A stretch of DNA of 64,000 nt from Raffaelea ambrosiae (Eukaryota > Ascomycota > Sordariomycetes > Ophiostomatales > Ophiostomataceae). The notes beneath the pieces are model-generated. The model was not told the origin of the DNA, made no database searches, and saw only the letters and a program-made list of their open reading frames with translations. This document shows, one piece after another, positions 1 to 10,214 of the stretch (its first letter is position 1; each line of letters starts with the position of its first letter). Made by a program: the position numbers and the translations under genes. Location of the stretch: contig PCDI01000001.1 in NCBI GenBank assembly GCA_002778195.1, forward strand, positions 4,551,869 through 4,615,868, given 5' to 3'.

Positions 1-867
1 CTTTTGGTATTCTCGCTGCTGTTTTGTGTATTTTGTTCGCTCCCTAGATATATACGTTTGCTTTTCTTTTGTGCTGACTTGATCTGATACTGGTGCTGCC
101 GGTGACGCATCGAGCACTTGCTGAAGAAGATGCGGCAGCTCTTGGCTGTTGTGGAAAGACATATGTGTACTGCTCGTAACTGGAAGCGGGAGCTGGTATT
201 CGCCCTAGGGGGCAACGGTATTCCGCAGGCCATGCAATTATCTTGACCCTGCTATAGGGCCCCGCGCTCGCATAGCACGCCCCATGCCCCGGCCCTGGGC
301 GTTCAATACAACCAGCCGACCAACCAAGGGGCATTGTGCGAGTACGCCGCACAAATGGGTTTGGATCTTTGTATTTTCTTCTTCATCGGCACGTTCTTGT
401 TTGGGCAGGAGATGGAGCACATCTGCCAGGGCAGGAAGCACAATCAGGGCAGGGGCGTGTGGCTGTGGAGGTGGTCGCTGACTCGCTGTTCTCTCTGGGG
501 TGGGAGGAGTCGTTGGGGGCTGGTTCCCCATCCATGTCCGCGGGACCGCAGAAAGGCACAAGTCTTGGGCCAGACCAAAAAAAAGAGGAAAAAAGAAAAC
601 AACCGACCGTCCGGCATGTTGTTCCGCCTACGACGTACGGTTGCGTTCGACAATGTCGATCGCCTCCTTGCTCATGTCCAAAGAGGACTCGTCGTGCACA
701 AGGCAGAGGCGACGAGACGACGAGCACTCTCCGTTGCCGCATCGTCTCGTCTGCTTATGGCCATGTCTGTTTCAGTCGTTCCTTTTCTGCCCTTCTGTTC
801 TTTGTGTGTTCCATTTTCTGGGCCGTTCTCCGCTCTCCGTTCTTTGCCTCGTTGTCGAGAGGGAACG
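1..867. other. Left-edge non-coding stretch
   Basis: No open frame here has a recognisable domain. The overlapping frames on both strands are low-complexity and lack conserved motifs. The stretch probably holds the promoter of the gene starting at 960 and perhaps the end of a gene outside the window. Confidence 0.5.
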
Positions 868-875
868 TATATAAA
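868..875 (+). promoter_or_regulatory. TATA-like box for the rhodopsin-domain gene
   Basis: TATATAAA lies 85-92 bp upstream of the ATG at 960, a usual distance for a fungal core promoter. Assignment rests on position and consensus only. Confidence 0.5.
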
Positions 876-959
876 CGGATCCCCAATCCTTCCTGATCCT
901 TCCGGACAGCAGCCACGAATTGATGGAAAGGCATTGCCATTACATTACGCCTTGTCCTC

Positions 960-2560
960 ATGTCTCTCTACACCTATCCCAGCGGCGAAGTGACGCTGCT
1001 CCCGCCTCCCGATGGCTACGTGGCCGACTTTGACCATCCCCAGCGGCAGTATGTCCAGCCCATCTACTGGGCCTCGGGCGTCCTCTGTGTGCTGTCCGTT
1101 CTCTTCATGGGACAGAGAGTGTACACGAGCGCCATTCTTTTGAGAAAGCTCTTCGTCGAGGATGTGCTTTTGTTGTTTGCATGGGTACGTGAAGGAGATG
1201 CAGAGGAAAGTATCGCCGAAAGAGGACGGCAAATCAAAAGAAAACAAGACCACCGTTCGTCTGGTATGGTCCTCCTCCACCGACGTATCTGTCTGCTGAT
1301 TCTTGTCCGCGCACTAGCTCCTCATTATATTGGAAAATGCCCTGATTCTAAGTCCGTCCTCCCCCGAACAACATGGGCCTGCTTGGCAGCCTCGCGAACC
1401 AAGAACACGCTGACAGCCTTTCCCCCCCTTCAGGAACCGTCATCGACGGCACCATGGGCACCCACGCCTACGAACTGGTGCTCGACAAGTTTCTGCAATA
1501 CATGTTCAACTTCTACCCCATGCCCATCATCTACCCGCTCTGCATCATGTTCGCCAAGACCAGTCTGCTGGTGTTCTACCTCCGGCTCAGCCCGTCCAAG
1601 CTCTTCCGGTACAGCGTCTTCTTTGGCATCTTCCTCGTGGCCGGGTCCAGCATCGGCCTGACGTTGGCCACGGCGTTTCCCTGCAAGCCTCTCCGGGTGG
1701 CCTGGAATCCCCTGGTGGCGGGCTCGTGCATCGACCGTCCGGCGACGTACAAGGCGACGGCGGCCCTGGGTCTGACCGCGGACATTTACATCATCCTGCT
1801 TCCGCTGCCGACCATCTACGGCCTGCGCATGCCGATGCAGCAGAAGATTGGTCTCGTTGTCGTTTTTGCGGTTGGTATTTTGTAAGTATACAATGGCGGG
1901 AAGGAGAGAAAAGAAAAAGAATAAAAAAGAAAACAAAAGAAAGACACCTTCGCAGACCAGACTGGCTAACTCCTCCAGAACCATTGTCACCTCCATCTTG
2001 CGTCTCACCGTCATCATCAAGGAGCTCAGCGACTCGGATGTCTCTTGGGGTTCGGGCCCAACTGCTTTTTGGCTGTAGGTCGTCTTCCGGGGCATCCATC
2101 CACCCACCATTGTCATCACAAGCACGTCTGGTTAACAATCTCTCCCCCCAACAGCATCATCGAAGCCTACCTCATGGTCATTTGCGCCACGCTCACTAGC
2201 CTCCGCCGCTTCTTCCGCCACATCGCGCCTCACCTCATCGGCGAGCGTGCCAGCCAGGGCAGCGCCAGCGGTCTGACACCCGGCGGCAAGGCCGACATGG
2301 TCACGTTTGGCGGGTCGAACAAGAAGTACAAGAAGTTCCCACACAACGAGCTCTACGGCATGGACACGATCAACGTGACACGGATCGAAGAGGGGCCCGA
2401 GCTGGACCGGGACGCCCTGCGCAACGCCCACAACAATGGCCGCGACGATCAGGGGTCGAGCGGCGACGGGAGCAGCCAGAAGGGCATCTTGCAGATCCAG
2501 ACGACGTCGGTGACGTACGAGCAGCAGGTGCGCAACGAGTCGCGAGGGAGGGCCGTGTAG
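960..2560 (+). CDS. Integral membrane protein with fungal rhodopsin-type domain
   Basis: This is a multi-pass membrane protein of the fungal rhodopsin-like (SAT4/PTH11-related) family, usually about 350-400 residues with seven helices. Exon 1 is 960-1184 and contains the first helix followed by a typical FVEDVLLLFAW stretch. Exon 2 runs from about 1434 to about 1883 (motifs MGTHAYELVLDKFLQYMF and FAKTSLLVFYLRL). Exon 3 runs from about 1979 to 2074 and exon 4 is 2155-2560. The last junction (2074/2155) closes in phase and gives FWLIIEAYLMVICATLTSLR, a hallmark of the family. The junction between exon 1 (ending in phase 0) and the CAG at 1433 does not close in phase, so a small exon may be hidden between 1185 and 1433. 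The C-terminal tail after the helices is hydrophilic. A receptor-like role is known only for some relatives; the function here is unknown. Confidence 0.8.
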
Positions 2561-3078
2561 AGAGGCCGTGACACCCGCGGTCTCGAGGGCCACGACAGCC
2601 GCAAGGATTGGAGAAGGGTCGCCTGGGTACAGATAGAGAGAAAAGAACAAACCCAAAAACGCAAAAAAAAACGCACAAGAAAAGAAAGCGTTGCACCGCA
2701 CACACCACTAGACAAACAATAGAAACCATACACCGCATACAGACCGAGGCCGGCCTTGCATGCCGTCTGCCCGAAAGCGGGTGCCGGCATCGCTGCACCG
2801 GCGACTGCCACGCAGCGGGCCAAGTCGTCCAAGTCGTGGGCTTGTCTTCTGCCTCTCCGTCAGACGGCCGAGCTGATGTCAGAACGAAGACAGGGGCAGC
2901 TAGCTGCATGCAAGAGGTGAGACGAAGACTGCCGCGTGCATCTGCTGACCCTTTCCTAGCCTGTGTTTTTGGCGTCAGCAGGGGGGGTTCAGCGAATCCA
3001 ACCCCGTCAGATTCGGCTGACACGAGACACTTCCGCGGCCGCTGACCACGGCCACTGCTATGTACTGGTACATGGCAG
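2561..3078. other. Intergenic stretch between membrane protein and P450
   Basis: About 0.5 kb with A-rich tracts and no recognisable gene. It should hold the 3' end of the upstream gene and the upstream promoter of the P450. Confidence 0.5.
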
Positions 3079-3086
3079 TTATATAG
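3079..3086 (+). promoter_or_regulatory. TATA-like box for the P450 gene
   Basis: TTATATAG sits 100 bp upstream of the P450 start codon at 3186. Called by consensus and spacing only. Confidence 0.4.
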
Positions 3087-3185
3087 GGTCGAGGGCGGCC
3101 CACCGCGCGCTGCCCCAGCTGTTGCTGCCGCTGCCCGTCTGGCCCAGACCGCCCGACAGTGCGTCCGCGTTCTGATTCGTGCACC

Positions 3186-4966
3186 ATGGAGCTCAACACG
3201 GCCTCGGTCAGCGCAGCCGCCGTTCTCTCGCTGCTGGTCCTGGCGGTGTATCGCCGCTACCTGTCGCCGCTGCGGTCGTTTCCCGGCCCGTTTGCCGCGT
3301 CCTGGACGCGGCTGTGGCACGTCCACCGCATCTGGAAGGGGGACCAGAACCTGGAGTTCATTCGACAGCACGATCGGCATGGTATGTTTGGTGAGCCGCA
3401 CGTGAGAAGGAGGAAGACCAAGCCGACTGACGGGGGCCCAACCCCAACCACGTCCGCAGGCCATTTCGTGCGCGTCTCCTACGACGAGATCAGCTGCACC
3501 CACCCGGACGCCATCAAAATGGTGCTGCTGAATCCCCTCCACAAGGTGCGACGGCCGGGATGTTCTGTTGCTTGGAATTGGGGTGGTTGCCTGGATGAGG
3601 GCTCACTGACACGTCCAGAGCAACTGGTACAAGAACCACGCGCTGCCCGACTACCGCTTCACGTCGGCCATGAGCCTCACCGACCCCAAGGAGAAGACCG
3701 CGCGGTCCCGGTGCTTTGCCGCCGCGTTTTCCACGACCAACGCGCTGCGCTCGGAGGCCTACATGGACCAGACCTTGGCGCGCTTCTTCCGCTGGCTGGA
3801 CCACTACGCGGGGGCGGCGGGCGCGGAGAAGGCAGAGGAGGAGGAGGAGGGACCGCCGCCGCCGCCGCCGCCGACGAAGCAGGCCATGGACTTGGACCGG
3901 TTCTTCTCGTACGCCACCTTTGACGTCGTCGGCGAGTTTGTCTTTTCGCAGCCCTTTGGCTTTCTGCAGCAGGGCCGCGACGTCGGCCACGCCATCCGCA
4001 CCACGCTCGGCCTCAACCTCTACATCACCATCATGGGCTACGCCCGCTACCTGGCCGTCCTGCTCCTGGCCAACCCGGTCGTCACCTGGCTGAACGTGCT
4101 GCCCATGGGCCACCTGTTCGACACCACGCAGCGCGCGCTGCAGGGCCGCGCCGCGCACTCCGGCCCGCGCCGCGACGACGACGCCGTTGCCTTTTGGCTC
4201 CGCTACCAGGCGCAGCACCCGGACCGCGTGACGACGCGGCAGATCCACACGCAGGCGCTGGCCACGGTGGGCGCCGGCTCCGACACGGCCGCCTGCGCCA
4301 TGCAGTCGTTTGTGTACCACATGATCCGGCGCCCGGGGGCCTGGCAGCGGGCGCGCGCCGAGGTGGCGGCCCTCCCCGCCCGCGCCGGCGGGGTCGTCTC
4401 CTGGGCCGACGCCCAGCAGCTGCCGTACCTGCAGGCGTGCATCAAGGAGGCGCTCCGCATCTGCAGCCCGGTTCCGATGCCGCTGACGCGCGTGGCGCCG
4501 CCGGGCGGGCTCGCCATCGGCGACCGGACCATCCCGGGCGGCTACCTGGTCTCCGTGAGCGTCTGGGCCATCCACTACGCCACGGAGCTCTGGGGCCCCG
4601 ATGCGCGCGTGTTCAACCCGGACCGGTGGCTGGGCAAGGACGCCGCGGCGCGGGAGAAGTACTTTGTTCCGGTACGAGGGCAATGAGAAGACCCCCCCCC
4701 GGGAAAGAGAGAAGCCGCGGTGCCGGACATGGGGGGAATACATGCTGACACGTGCACAGTTTGGCGCCGGCTACAATGCCTGCCCGGGCCAGAACGTGGC
4801 CAAGATCGAGCTCAGCAAGATGCTGGCGACGCTCGTGCGCGACTACGACATTGAGCAGGTCGACAAGAGCCAGGCCTGGACGTGGAACGCGTACATGACG
4901 CTTGTTCCTCATTCGTGGCCCGTGTATGTGTCGAAACGCGTCACGAGGCAGGACAGGCCGACGTAG
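3186..4966 (+). CDS. Cytochrome P450 monooxygenase (pisatin demethylase-like)
   Basis: Four exons close in phase: 3186-3381, 3460-3545, 3619-4671 and 4760-4966, giving 513 residues, normal for a microsomal fungal P450. An N-terminal anchor (about residues 8-22) is followed by a Pro-Gly hinge (SFPGPFAA). The I-helix oxygen-binding motif AGSDT is at 313-317, the ExxR pair is E371/R374, and FNPDRW precedes the haem loop FGAGYNACPG, whose Cys453 is the haem ligand. The last intron falls just before the haem loop. The overall pattern resembles the CYP57/pisatin demethylase group, but the substrate cannot be read from sequence. An oddity is an acidic and polyproline insert near residues 166-180. 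The gene follows the rhodopsin-domain gene on the same strand; no other biosynthetic gene sits next to it. Confidence 0.9.
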
Positions 4967-5205
4967 AGAGAGAGAGAAGAAGCACGAAGAAGAGCAAAGG
5001 GCTGGTATGGCGGATGGCAGCCAAGTTGGCATGGTGGGACGGGAGAGACGGGCTTTGTTCTTGCCCCTGAATATGAGTTAAAGATTTTTACATGCATCTA
5101 TCTGTTCTGGAGAGAAGCCAAGATAGGATATCCAAGCAGCAAAGGAAAAAAAAAAAGGGACCAAGTCAAGCCACGAACACACGGCCGAGAACACACGCCT
5201 CCATC

Positions 5206-5889
5206 TCATGGCCAGTACGTTTTCGAGCAATGCCCAGCCTTGCAGCCCTCGCAGAACGCGGCCTCGTGCTCCTTTTCTGTCCGCTTGTGGTCATACACGG
5301 CGGGCTCGACAGGGACGCCCGCCCACGTCTGGAGCCGGTAGGCCACACGGCGCACATACGACTCCTTGTCCACAGACATGGTGCCCAGGCCGTTGCAGCG
5401 CATGCACCGCTGGTTGTAGACAACGGCCGCGTAGCCGTGCACGGAGAACTGCATAATGAAGATGCCCACGTGGCCGCTGGTCCATCGGTTCCCGCATGGC
5501 TTGCCACGCGGCGTCCCGCTCTCGTCGCACGCCCTGTTGTGGCAGACAAACGAGGCCAGCAGGAACGTGTCCTTGCGTGCCGTGGCGCCGTGTTCGTTCG
5601 GGTTGGCGACAAACACCGGCGGCGCCATAGCCGCGCCCACGGCGGCCTGCACGTCTTCGTCCCATTCGGGGAACGTGAACTCGCTCCGGGTTTCGTTGGG
5701 AGGCGGGCGACCCTTGGCGCTGCCCTGGCGGTTGGGTCGCCGGCCTGTTTTCGGGGCGACCGGGGCGGCCTGCGTGCTTGCCCGCGACCTGCCCTGCGAC
5801 CTTGCCTGCGACCGATGGGCAGCAGCGTGGGCGATGGAAGCAAGCGCTTGCACGCCGATATGCTGGGGAGGAGCAACATGCGTGGCCAT
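5206..5889 (-). CDS. 3CxxC-type zinc-binding domain protein
   Basis: A single-exon protein of 227 residues. The start at 5889 (MATHVAPP) is chosen because upstream in-frame sequence is non-coding in character. Residues 1-70 are basic, Arg/Pro/Gln-rich and probably disordered. The C-terminal part fits the zf-3CxxC domain known from vertebrate receptor-transporting proteins and many uncharacterised fungal proteins: Cys116 and Cys121, then Cys162-x2-Cys165, then Cys213-x2-Cys216 and Cys221 as likely zinc ligands, with a hydrophobic strand (IFIMQFSVHGYAAVVYNQRC) before the second pair. No signal peptide or membrane helix is visible. It is convergent with the P450 (239 bp apart). Its role is unknown in fungi. 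Confidence 0.75.
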   Translation of the reverse strand: MATHVAPPQHIGVQALASIAHAAAHRSQARSQGRSRASTQAAPVAPKTGRRPNRQGSAKGRPPPNETRSEFTFPEWDEDVQAAVGAAMAPPVFVANPNEHGATARKDTFLLASFVCHNRACDESGTPRGKPCGNRWTSGHVGIFIMQFSVHGYAAVVYNQRCMRCNGLGTMSVDKESYVRRVAYRLQTWAGVPVEPAVYDHKRTEKEHEAAFCEGCKAGHCSKTYWP

Positions 5890-6853
5890 TGTGCGGTGAG
5901 TGGAAAAGGAGGGCGACAGTGAAGAGAGGCAAAAGGAACTATACAAGGCAGGAGAGCTGTTCCTTGGCAAAGCCGAGTATGGATCAGTCCTGGATGTCAG
6001 AAAAGGTACAACACATTCCAAAAGGACACAGGCAAGACACACACGGCGAGGGCCCGTCGTTCCCCAGGCCGCCTTTTTATCCCTCGCCTCCCCTCGACAG
6101 GGGGACAGCATCCTGTGGATGGACACGGATGGAAGACGCTGCGGGCCACCGTGGCAGGGTCGCATATTGAGGCCTACCACTGCAGGCGCACAGATTGGGC
6201 CGGCCTGGTCCCAGTTGGAGTGGATGGTTGAGCAGATGGAAAGGCCATGGCATGCAGCGCCCGACATGACCGGGCGAGTGTGTGCTGGCAGAGCACACAA
6301 GACGTGAAGCCATTCCGAGGCGAATGCTTGGGTCGATTACTGAGGCAGAGCAAGTCGTGATGTCATCGGCTGGTACAGGTCAACATACGATGCGCTGTAC
6401 TCGTCCATACATGTATATACGTACCAGATGTCCGCAAGTGAGGTGCAGACAGCACGGGCTGTCTGGGGCACCGCAGCCAGTGATTCGATCACCAGTACGT
6501 AACAGGCAGTGGGTGGTAAGCACAACAGGATTGGTCTTTGGTCCAGAAGATACATGATACAGCGAGGAGAACGTTTGCCCAACCGTGATTGGCTTGTAAT
6601 TTTCTGGCGAATTTCAGCTGCAGCTGGTTTTTTTTTTTGCTATGTTTATTGCTTTTGTCTGGGCAGGTCAGCCTTGCTTATGTTTTCTCCTTTCTCTTTT
6701 CCTTTTTCTCATTGCTTTTATCTGGGTCTTTTCTCTTTTCTCTTTCCCCTTTTCTCCTTTCTTCCTTTTCTCTTTCCGCTTTTCTCTTCCCTCTCTCCTC
6801 TTCTTTCTCTCCTTTGCCTTTTTTTCCTCCTCCATTCTCTTCTTCCCCTTCTC
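5890..6853. other. Intergenic stretch with long pyrimidine tract
   Basis: This holds the probable promoter of the minus-strand 3CxxC gene; an A/T-rich TATA-like stretch lies near 6073-6083. From about 6642 to 6860 there is a nearly pure T/C tract with CTTTTCTC-like units. No gene was recognised. Confidence 0.5.
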
Positions 6854-6860
6854 TCACAAC
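6642..6860 (+). repeat. Low-complexity polypyrimidine tract
   Basis: About 220 bases made almost only of T and C on the plus strand. It borders the 3' end of the flavin monooxygenase remnant. Hydrophobic Phe/Ser/Leu-rich translations across it come from the base bias and do not indicate a gene. Confidence 0.8.
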
Positions 6861-7320
6861 TTCGCAGATGCCCTCCCCGCCGCCTCCTCCCGAATGGCTT
6901 CCTCGACTGCCGCGTCCACCTCGGAATAGTATATCCACGTGTCCTTGCTGCCCACACCAGCGCCGCCCCCAGCGCCGCCCCCAGCGCGTACGCGTCCTCC
7001 AGCGCCAACCCGGCCCCGGCGCCAAACGACGCCCCCCCCCGACAGCGGATGCGACGCGTCGCCGATCAGCACCACATTGTGGGCATGTGGACGACCGTTC
7101 GCAGCCGCAGGCCCGCAGCCGCAGGCCCGCAGCCGCAGGCCCGCAAAGTAGTCGTCGTACTGCTCGACGTACGTCACCCGGCTGAGCAGCTGGCACAGTG
7201 GCGGCGCAAAGTCGTCCAAGGCGTCGACGAGCGCCGACACGGGCGCGGGCCGGCCCCCAGCTGGCCGTCTCGTTGGTTTCGGGGACCGGCACCCTGGCCG
7301 CGACCTCCCAGTCGCAGTCG
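6854..7320 (-). pseudogene. FAD-dependent monooxygenase C-terminal remnant, frameshifted
   Basis: Pieces of the C-terminal half of a salicylate-hydroxylase-type FAD monooxygenase occur in order on the minus strand but in different frames. First comes DWEVAARVPVPETNETASW, then a frame with LVDALDDFAPPLCQLLSRVTY and the FAD-contacting motif NVVLIGDASHPLSG. After a run of nine C bases (plus strand, about 7032) the reading moves to another frame with ALEDAYALGAALGAALVWAA, and then to a third with KDTWIYYSEVDAAVEEAI before a stop at 6854. At least three shifts are needed, and the N-terminal Rossmann half is absent from the sequence upstream. A 14 bp tandem repeat interrupts the segment before the GD motif. 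It is most likely a decaying fragment; sequence error at the C run could explain only one of the shifts. Confidence 0.75.
7100..7141 (+). repeat. 14 bp tandem repeat, three copies
   Basis: Three identical copies of CGCAGCCGCAGGCC lie inside the flavin monooxygenase remnant. They could reflect replication slippage during decay of the gene. Confidence 0.85.
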
Positions 7321-7849
7321 TGGTCGTGGTCGTGGTACTCGTAGGGACGCAGTCATGGCCGGTGAGGATTGTGGAAGGACGATTCGCAGGCTTCCTCGCC
7401 TTTCTCTATGTACACTCTGTCGACACCTGTCTGGCACTGGACAGAGTCATCCTCGTCCTCCTCGTGCGACTTTCTCCCCATCGTATGTCCATGATCTCGT
7501 AGAGATGGGTTCCAGCATGCAGAAACCCGTGATGCCGGCATTGGCACGTAAGATTATGTCGTGGTCCATTGCATCCTCCTGTCCACTGAGCACGGTGAAA
7601 TGCGACAGTCTCTTGTCCGCCATGCCTGTTTTCTGGATTTCCCCGCTCTCTTGCCATTTGTTCATCACGAGATGGCGCTCTAGGGGCGCATGCATGTATC
7701 TAGCTACTTGGATGTGCCAAGACGCAATGCTGTGTAGACGTATCAAAGGAAGAGACAGTGAGTGGCCAGAAGAACAATATCAATGGCATGGGAAAATACC
7801 ACACCACACGTACCATACCCCAGCATGTCGATGGAGCACCCGGAAAAGT

Positions 7850-8690
7850 CACCCGCTCGTCTGGTACAGCTCGAGCCTGTTCTCGGCGACCATGGTGGCC
7901 ATGACGGCCTTCACCTGCCCCGGCATGTTGGGCTCCTTGAACGGCATGGGCACCGGCGGCGGTGCCAGTGTCAGCATTTCCAATGCGACCCATGCCGTTG
8001 TGTTTGGCGTGCTCTCGGTCGGCTCGCTGATCGGCATCTGCAATCAGATCGCGGCCTTCCGTTTGCCTGGCTTCATCACGCCCGCCGACAAGGTCCAGCG
8101 CACCGGCGGCCGCCGGGTCCACACCCAGATCGCGTCCACGGCCCTGCGGCAGGAGCGCCGGGCGCTCGTGCCCCTCATGGTTTACGCCCAGTGGTTCTCG
8201 GCTACCAGTGGCAGTTCAACTGTGCCTACTTTACCGTGTGTGTGTGCGCGCGCGCGCGCGCTCAACTTGCTGCTGTTCTACCTGGGCGGCAGCCTGGCCG
8301 CGCCACTGCTGGGCGGTCTGCTCGACTGGGACTGGGGCTGGCTGCGGCCGCGGGGGATGGCGGGCGCTCATGGGCTGCGTGGTGGTGGTGGCGGACACGA
8401 CCTGCATTCTGGGACAGGTGGTGCAGGTGCGCTACACCGAAACGAGGCAGGACGAGCTAGGGGCAGACCAAGGTGCGGGAAGGGTCGCAAGAGGGTCGAG
8501 AGGCCCCTTTGGGCTGCGCCTTTTTTTCTCTGGGGCGTGTTGGGCCACCGGATGACGGTGCAGCCGTGCCGGCCGGCTCGCTAACGAACCGGCCGCAGGA
8601 GACTACCCTATTCTGTCGGTCCTGATCAACGCCACGGGCAGCGTGGGCACCACCTGGGTGCTGTTTACGCGCGTCGCGAACAAGGCACAC
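7850..8690 (+). pseudogene. UNC93-like MFS carrier remnant with internal deletion
   Basis: The plus strand encodes family blocks of fungal UNC93-like carriers in the right order but with parts missing. TAFTCPGMLGSLNGMGTGGG and AVVFGVLSVGSLIG (first helices) are followed directly by LPGFITPADKVQRTGGRRV, which normally belongs to the loop after the sixth helix, so roughly 200 residues are lost. A frameshift then leads to GYQWQFNCAYF, a TG/CG dinucleotide run replaces the following segment, and another shift gives ARALNLLLFYLGGSLAAPLLGGLLDWDWGW. A last piece (PILSVLINATGSVGTTWVL) ends near 8690. The intact relative at 22317-24186 shows the full order. No functional product is expected. Confidence 0.75.
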
Positions 8691-10214
8691 GGCCAGTCAG
8701 GGCGAGGAGGAGCAGGCACCATCATCGGGCGACCAGGTCATACACAGAAAACAAGAGCCATTCTCTGAATGTCTGACAAGAAAGAAGGGACCAATGAAAC
8801 AATGAAACAATGTCAATGTAGCTATACAAACCAGTTTCCTTGGTGTCAGCTCTTTTTTTTTTTTTTTTTCCCTCATTTTACAAGTCTACCTCGTCTTTGA
8901 CGCCTTTTTCTTTTCAAAATCCGCCTCAAAGAACCGGGAATCCTGGGATGGCGTGTCTCCTACTGGCCGGTACTTCAAAAATAAGCGAGGACAGCCTGCG
9001 GGCTGCGGGGAATGGTTGCGTGTCCGAGATCAGGTGGTCCTACGGCGTGGTGTCCCTATGGTGACAATCGTTGATGAGGCTGCTGTGGACGTGTACTCTG
9101 TGTGCAGGGCGGTCGACAGGCTCGATCCTTCGTAGACTAGTCTGCTTCCTGGAAATAGTCCTTGAGCGGATCTCACTCTTATCCACCCGCACGATATCTG
9201 GCATCCTTTTCCCAGCTCAACCAGACAGGCGCAGAGGCCGAGTGTGGTCGAGTGTAAGACTGGGCACACTTTCAGCGTGTCAAAAGTCTCGTACGTCTCG
9301 CAAGTATGCCCACAGATCTGCCTATCTTACTGCCATAGTATTAGCCTGCTGCTGGTTCTCCCCTGCCTCCCACCAGTGCCGCCAGAACGTCAAGCGGCTG
9401 CCGTCCAATGACAGGGCTCATCACAAACTGATCACACTCTCGCTCTCCCCTTTTCCACGTTCTCCTCTTTTCCACGAGGCTCAGCGTAAGGCATTTTTTT
9501 TTCGGCTTCGGTGGACAACGCCAAAACGGGTACAAAGTTCACCATCTTGGGACCACCCAGCACCGGTGTGCGCTCTTCTAAACAGGGCGCATCTGTGGCC
9601 TCTTTTTTCGATATTCCGCCGACGCTCGACTTCCTCTCCTATACTGGCCATGTCCGCCAATCACTGTCGACCGTTTCAGCCGCTTCCTGGGACCCAACTG
9701 CGCACGCTTGCGCTTTCTTCGAGGTTGGGCAGCCAGCTATGGCCTATCGGACAGACGACTATACGGCCGGTGTGGCCGTGTGTCACTTATTTTGTCAGGG
9801 TTGCTGTAACAAATAGGGCTCTTCCAACCGGTGCCTAGGTAGCGGTGACAAGAGCTACGTGTTGAGGATTTGATTTGAGGCACACAAAGTACATGGCGGT
9901 GAATATCCCTTTGATTTTTTTTATTTTTTTATTTTATTTTTTTTATTCTTATTTAAAAATCGAGGCTTGGGCGTGATGCGATGTACAAAAAGGTGCCCGC
10001 CCTCCATTTTTCTCTCTGTTCTCTCTGTTCTTGCCCCTTCTCGCGTCTTGTCTTTTCACTGAACGGAGGCCTTGCAGACGATCAACATCATCGACCACAA
10101 GCCTTCCTCTACCCTGTCCACATTGTGTCATGACCACTTCAGCAAAGTCGACTCCAGTTTCTGATACATCACCGACCGCCGTATCCCACTGAACAGTCTC
10201 TCCCCTGCCCAAAT
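8691..10214. other. Intergenic stretch upstream of the RRM/zinc-finger gene
   Basis: About 1.5 kb with T-rich runs near 8850-8870 and A/T-rich sequence near 9915-9960. An open plus-strand frame at 9071-9838 has no recognisable domain and unusual composition, and I do not call it a gene. The last part should contain the promoter and leader of the gene at 10215. Confidence 0.5.

Noticed and set aside
6509..8584. Plus-strand open frame of 691 codons as a single gene
   Set aside because: It runs through a polypyrimidine tract, the reverse of the flavin monooxygenase remnant and only then into the UNC93-like blocks. The parts do not belong to one protein.
9071..9838. Plus-strand open frame of 255 codons
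   Set aside because: Composition is not protein-like, no motif is recognised and the start has no supporting context.
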